A stretch of DNA of 64,000 nucleotides from Cellulomonas sp. SLBN-39 (lineage in GTDB: Bacteria > Actinomycetota > Actinomycetes > Actinomycetales > Cellulomonadaceae), in assembly GCF_006715865.1 (NCBI RefSeq), contig NZ_VFOA01000001.1:1860001-1924000 (forward strand), in the 5' to 3' direction. A model generated the notes under the pieces. That model was not told the DNA's origin. It worked only from the letters and a program-made list of their open reading frames with translations, and ran no database searches. Positions 61,038 to 64,000 of the stretch are shown one piece after another. Position numbers and translations under genes: made by a program. The first letter of the stretch is position 1. Every line of letters starts with the position of its first letter.

Positions 61038-64000
61038 GCGCGCGACTGGCCGGGATCGTCCCGGCGCGGGTCCGGCGCTCCGCCGTCGGCATGGCGGTGG
61101 CATCCGCCCTCTTGGTGACGCTCGGTCTGTCGCCGACCGCTGCCGAGGCTGTGGCGGCCGACGAGAATGCGCTGCCCTCGCTGGAGGAGCGGCGTGCGGC
61201 GGGCGAGGAGGTCGCGCCCGACGTCGACTTCAGCGACCCGATCGCGGTGCGCACCACCCCGCGCAAGGGCGCGACGGACCCCGCTGACGTCCCGGGTGAG
61301 GAGCTGGGCACGGCTGAGGTCGTGGCGCCCGACTGGCCGGAGGCCGACGAGGCCGTGGCGATGCCCGACGCGGCCGCGGACCTGGGCGTCGTGACCGTGG
61401 ACGTGGTGGAGGAGGGCGACGCCGACGGGGTCGCGGTGCGCACGCTCGCGCAGGACGACTCCGAGGACCTGGGTGTCGAGGGCGTCGTGTTCGAGCTCTC
61501 GCCCGTGCAGGAGGTTCCGGCCGAGGGCGCCGTGGCGGAGAGCCCCGAGGCAGCGCCGTCGGCCGACGCCACGGCGCCGGAGCCGACGCCGTCGGACGAG
61601 GCTCCGTCGCCCGCGGTGCCGACCGAGGAGCCGACCGAGGAGCCGACCGCGACGGTCGCCCCGGAGGCGGCGACCGCACCGGTGCCGTCGCCGACGGGTG
61701 AGACGCAGGAGCTCGTGGTCGAGCAGGCCGCGTTCGTCACTGCTGTGGACGAGCCGGCGCCGGACGTCGTGCCTGCCGACGAGGACGTCGCGGTCCCGGC
61801 CGTGGACCTCACGCTGGACTACTCGTCGTTCGCGCAGGCGTACGGCGGCGACTGGGCGTCGCGGCTGCGCGTCGTCGAGCTTCCGGCGTGCGCCCTGACG
61901 CACGGGGTGCTGGCCCGCTGCCGCGTGCAGACGCCCGTGGACTCGGTCAACGACCCGGTCGCGCGGACCGTGACGGCGTCGCTCGCCGCGTCGTCGACCG
62001 GCGTGGTCGCGCTGGCCGCGGCGCCGGGCGGGTCGTCCGGCTCGTGGGGTGCGACGTCCCTGTCGCCGTCGTCGTCGTGGGACGTGTCGGAGCAGACCGG
62101 TGACTTCTCGTGGTCGTACCCGATGCGGGTGCCGCCGTCGCTGGGCGGCCCTTCGCCGGAGCTGTCGCTGAGCTACTCCTCGGGGTCGCTCGACGGGCGC
62201 GTGGCCTCGACGAACAACCAGACGTCGTGGGTCGGCGACGGGTGGGACCTGTCGACCGGGTTCATCGAGCGGCGGTACGTGGCGTGCGTCGACGACGAGA
62301 AGAACGGCAACAACGTCGACAAGCCCACCGGTGACCAGTGCTGGAAGTCCGACAACGCCACGATGGCGTTCGCCGGGCACTCCGGAGAGTTGGTCAAGGA
62401 CGCGTCGTCGGGGCAGTGGCGCCTGAAGAACGACGACGGCACGCGCATCGAGCGCAAGACCGGCGGGTGGAACGGTGACGACGACGGTGAGTACTGGGTC
62501 GTCACCACCACCGACGGCATCAAGTACTACTTCGGCCGCGGCAAGCGGTCGGCCGACGACACGCTGGAGCTGAACTCGGCGTGGACCGTGCCGGTGTACG
62601 GCAACCAGGCCGGCGAGCCCTGCTACAAGGCCGACTACGACTCGGCCTGGTGCCAGCAGGCGTGGCGCTGGAACCTCGAGTACGTCGTGGACCCCTCGGG
62701 CAACTCCATGACGTACGTGTACGCCAAGGAGACCAACAAGTACGGCCGCAACCTCGACGACGCCGTCTCGACGTACGACCGCGGCGGGTACCTCGCACGT
62801 ATCGAGTACGGCCAGCGGGCGGGGTCGGAGGCCGACTCCGTGGCCCCGGCGCGGGTGGTGTTCGGTGTCGCCGAGCGGTGCCTGCCCAAGGACGGGGTCA
62901 GCTGCGAGCCGGACACGCTGACCAAGGACACGGCCAAGTCGTGGCCGGACGTCCCGTTCGACCAGATCTGCACCTCGGGCACCACGTGCGCGTCGCAGAT
63001 CTCGCCGTCCTTCTTCACGCGCAAGCGGCTGACCACGGTGACCACCCAGGTCCGGTCGGGCAGCGCGTGGCAGGACGTGGACCGGTGGTCCCTGACGCAC
63101 ACGTACCCGGACCCGGGCGACTCGACGAGCCCGGCGCTGTGGCTCTCGAAGATCGGGCACGAGGGACGCGTCGGTGACGCGATCACGCTGCCGGACGTCA
63201 CGTTCGAGGGTGTGCAGATGGCTAACCGGGTCGACACGACCGGTGACGCCGGCCCGGCGATGAACCGCTACCGGATCTCCTCGATCACGGCGGAGTCCGG
63301 CTCGACGACCTCGATCAGCTACACCCCGCAGGACTGCACGACCGGCAGCCTGCCGGCCTCGGCGGACTCCAACACCCGTCGCTGCTTCCCTGTCCGGTGG
63401 CAGCCGGAGGGCTCGGGCAAGGAGGTCGTGGAGTACTTCCACAAGTACCTCGTCGACACGATCGCCGAGAACCCGAACGACCTGATCAGCCCGGCCATCG
63501 AGACCGCGTACGCGTACCAGGGCACGCCCGCGTGGGCGTACGACGACAACCCGCTCGTGCCGGAGAAGCAGCGCACGTGGGGCCAGTGGCGCGGGTACGC
63601 GACGGTCGACATCTACACCGGCGCCAAGACCCTCGCGAGCAGGTCGTGGGACCGCAAGCGGTTCTTCCGCGGCATGAACGGCGACCACCTGGCCGACGGG
63701 TCCAAGCGGTCGGTCAGCGTCGACGGGATCGCCGACGACGCGCGCCTCAACGGGTTCGTGCGTGAGGAGATCACGTACAACGGCGTCGGCGGCGCCGAGG
63801 TCGAGGGCGTGGTCAACACCCCGTGGGTGTCGCCGCCGACGGCCACGAGCAGCGACGGCGTGAAGGCCACCTTCATGTCGACCCGGACGGTCGAGTCCCG
63901 CACCATCGGCAGCCAGCTGCCCGGTGGCAAGCGCGTCACGCGCACCGTCACCACCTACGACGACACCTACGGGCTGCCGGTCTCGGTGGACGACCAGGGT
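61034..64000 (+). CDS. RHS-family secreted protein, N-terminal part (runs off window)
   Basis: At least 989 residues from a GTG overlapping the upstream stop. Signal peptide about 1-43 (ending near AAEAVAADE). An acidic, Pro/Glu/Ala-rich region (about 145-235) precedes the RHS-associated fold, which begins near residue 355 with YPMRVPPSLGG and LSLSYSSGSLDGR. WRWNLEYVVDPSGNSMTYVY, RYRISSITAESGSTTSISYT and similar stretches are beta-strand-rich repeats of the RHS shell. The C-terminal core and any toxin tip lie beyond 64000, so whether it is a polymorphic toxin cannot be judged. An immunity gene would be expected downstream. Confidence 0.85.
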   Translation, partial: MSARLAGIVPARVRRSAVGMAVASALLVTLGLSPTAAEAVAADENALPSLEERRAAGEEVAPDVDFSDPIAVRTTPRKGATDPADVPGEELGTAEVVAPDWPEADEAVAMPDAAADLGVVTVDVVEEGDADGVAVRTLAQDDSEDLGVEGVVFELSPVQEVPAEGAVAESPEAAPSADATAPEPTPSDEAPSPAVPTEEPTEEPTATVAPEAATAPVPSPTGETQELVVEQAAFVTAVDEPAPDVVPADEDVAVPAVDLTLDYSSFAQAYGGDWASRLRVVELPACALTHGVLARCRVQTPVDSVNDPVARTVTASLAASSTGVVALAAAPGGSSGSWGATSLSPSSSWDVSEQTGDFSWSYPMRVPPSLGGPSPELSLSYSSGSLDGRVASTNNQTSWVGDGWDLSTGFIERRYVACVDDEKNGNNVDKPTGDQCWKSDNATMAFAGHSGELVKDASSGQWRLKNDDGTRIERKTGGWNGDDDGEYWVVTTTDGIKYYFGRGKRSADDTLELNSAWTVPVYGNQAGEPCYKADYDSAWCQQAWRWNLEYVVDPSGNSMTYVYAKETNKYGRNLDDAVSTYDRGGYLARIEYGQRAGSEADSVAPARVVFGVAERCLPKDGVSCEPDTLTKDTAKSWPDVPFDQICTSGTTCASQISPSFFTRKRLTTVTTQVRSGSAWQDVDRWSLTHTYPDPGDSTSPALWLSKIGHEGRVGDAITLPDVTFEGVQMANRVDTTGDAGPAMNRYRISSITAESGSTTSISYTPQDCTTGSLPASADSNTRRCFPVRWQPEGSGKEVVEYFHKYLVDTIAENPNDLISPAIETAYAYQGTPAWAYDDNPLVPEKQRTWGQWRGYATVDIYTGAKTLASRSWDRKRFFRGMNGDHLADGSKRSVSVDGIADDARLNGFVREEITYNGVGGAEVEGVVNTPWVSPPTATSSDGVKATFMSTRTVESRTIGSQLPGGKRVTRTVTTYDDTYGLPVSVDDQG

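Noticed and set aside
60626..63688. Long minus-strand open frame antisense to the RHS gene
   Set aside because: The plus-strand frame has a signal peptide, coupled start and RHS motifs; the antisense frame has none.

Overview
The window is about 64 kb of very GC-rich DNA with short intergenic gaps, many GTG starts and 4-base GTGA overlaps between neighbouring genes. Secreted xylan- and galactan-degrading enzymes with CBM2, CBM6 and ricin-type lectin modules, a dnaK-grpE-dnaJ-hspR operon with HAIR operators, class Ib ribonucleotide reductase, GTP-dependent PEP carboxykinase, a RamB/ScfR-type regulator and LAxTG surface proteins together point to an actinobacterium, most likely a cellulolytic Micrococcales such as Cellulomonas. 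The species is inference; no rRNA gene is present.

Layout. 1-4.7 kb: a HipB-like regulator cut by the window edge, then a GDSL esterase and a CBM2-GH30 enzyme transcribed divergently from a mirror-symmetric promoter region, and an LRR protein. 4.8-7.2 kb: unknown proteins, the last two somewhat less GC-rich. 7.4-13.7 kb: chaperone operon and an FtsH-like protease. 13.8-17.2 kb: a small membrane protein, a predicted MACPF-like/serine-protease fusion and its LuxR-type neighbour. 17.5-21.6 kb: nrdHIEF behind paired NrdR boxes. 21.7-22.9 kb: a frameshifted gene and a VapBC-type toxin-antitoxin pair. 23-30.2 kb: GH43, GH27 and GH30 enzymes and a beta-helix surface protein. 30.4-36.2 kb: ScfR/RamB-like regulator, pckG, a DUF1540 protein, a kinase-like protein and a degenerate GGDEF protein. 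36.4-40.4 kb: an ECF sigma factor fused to an anti-sigma zinc finger, membrane helices and a large predicted extracellular part. 40.5-43.4 kb: small protein, upp, tadA-like, sirtuin, tRNA-Ser. 43.5-44.2 kb: HEPN/MNT pair. 44.3-51.7 kb: two-component system with a divergent VanY-like peptidase, an NmrA/HxlR pair, a second kinase-like protein, a rhodanese lipoprotein, a CocE-type hydrolase and a RibD-like reductase. 51.8-58 kb: two paralogous tandem-repeat surface proteins and a small membrane protein. 58.3-64 kb: a DNRLRE/LamG protein translationally coupled to an RHS protein that runs off the window.

How parts work together. The glycoside hydrolases form a hemicellulose-degrading set, and the palindrome GTGAACG(A/T)TCAC, found on both sides of the esterase/GH30 divergent region and before the GH27-GH43 operon, suggests one repressor for several of them. 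The sigma-factor fusion carries an outer domain that resembles the N-terminal domain of the 1430-residue surface protein 13 kb away, which links envelope sensing to surface-protein biology. The two surface-protein genes share an operator-like palindrome and a 5'-UTR hairpin.

Most unusual items: the predicted pore-former/trypsin-like protease fusion (14.1-16.4 kb), the membrane-tethered sigma factor (36.4-40.4 kb), the GH30 enzyme with a carbohydrate-binding module inserted in its catalytic barrel (26.8-28.5 kb), and the mirror-image divergent promoter (1.9-2.1 kb).
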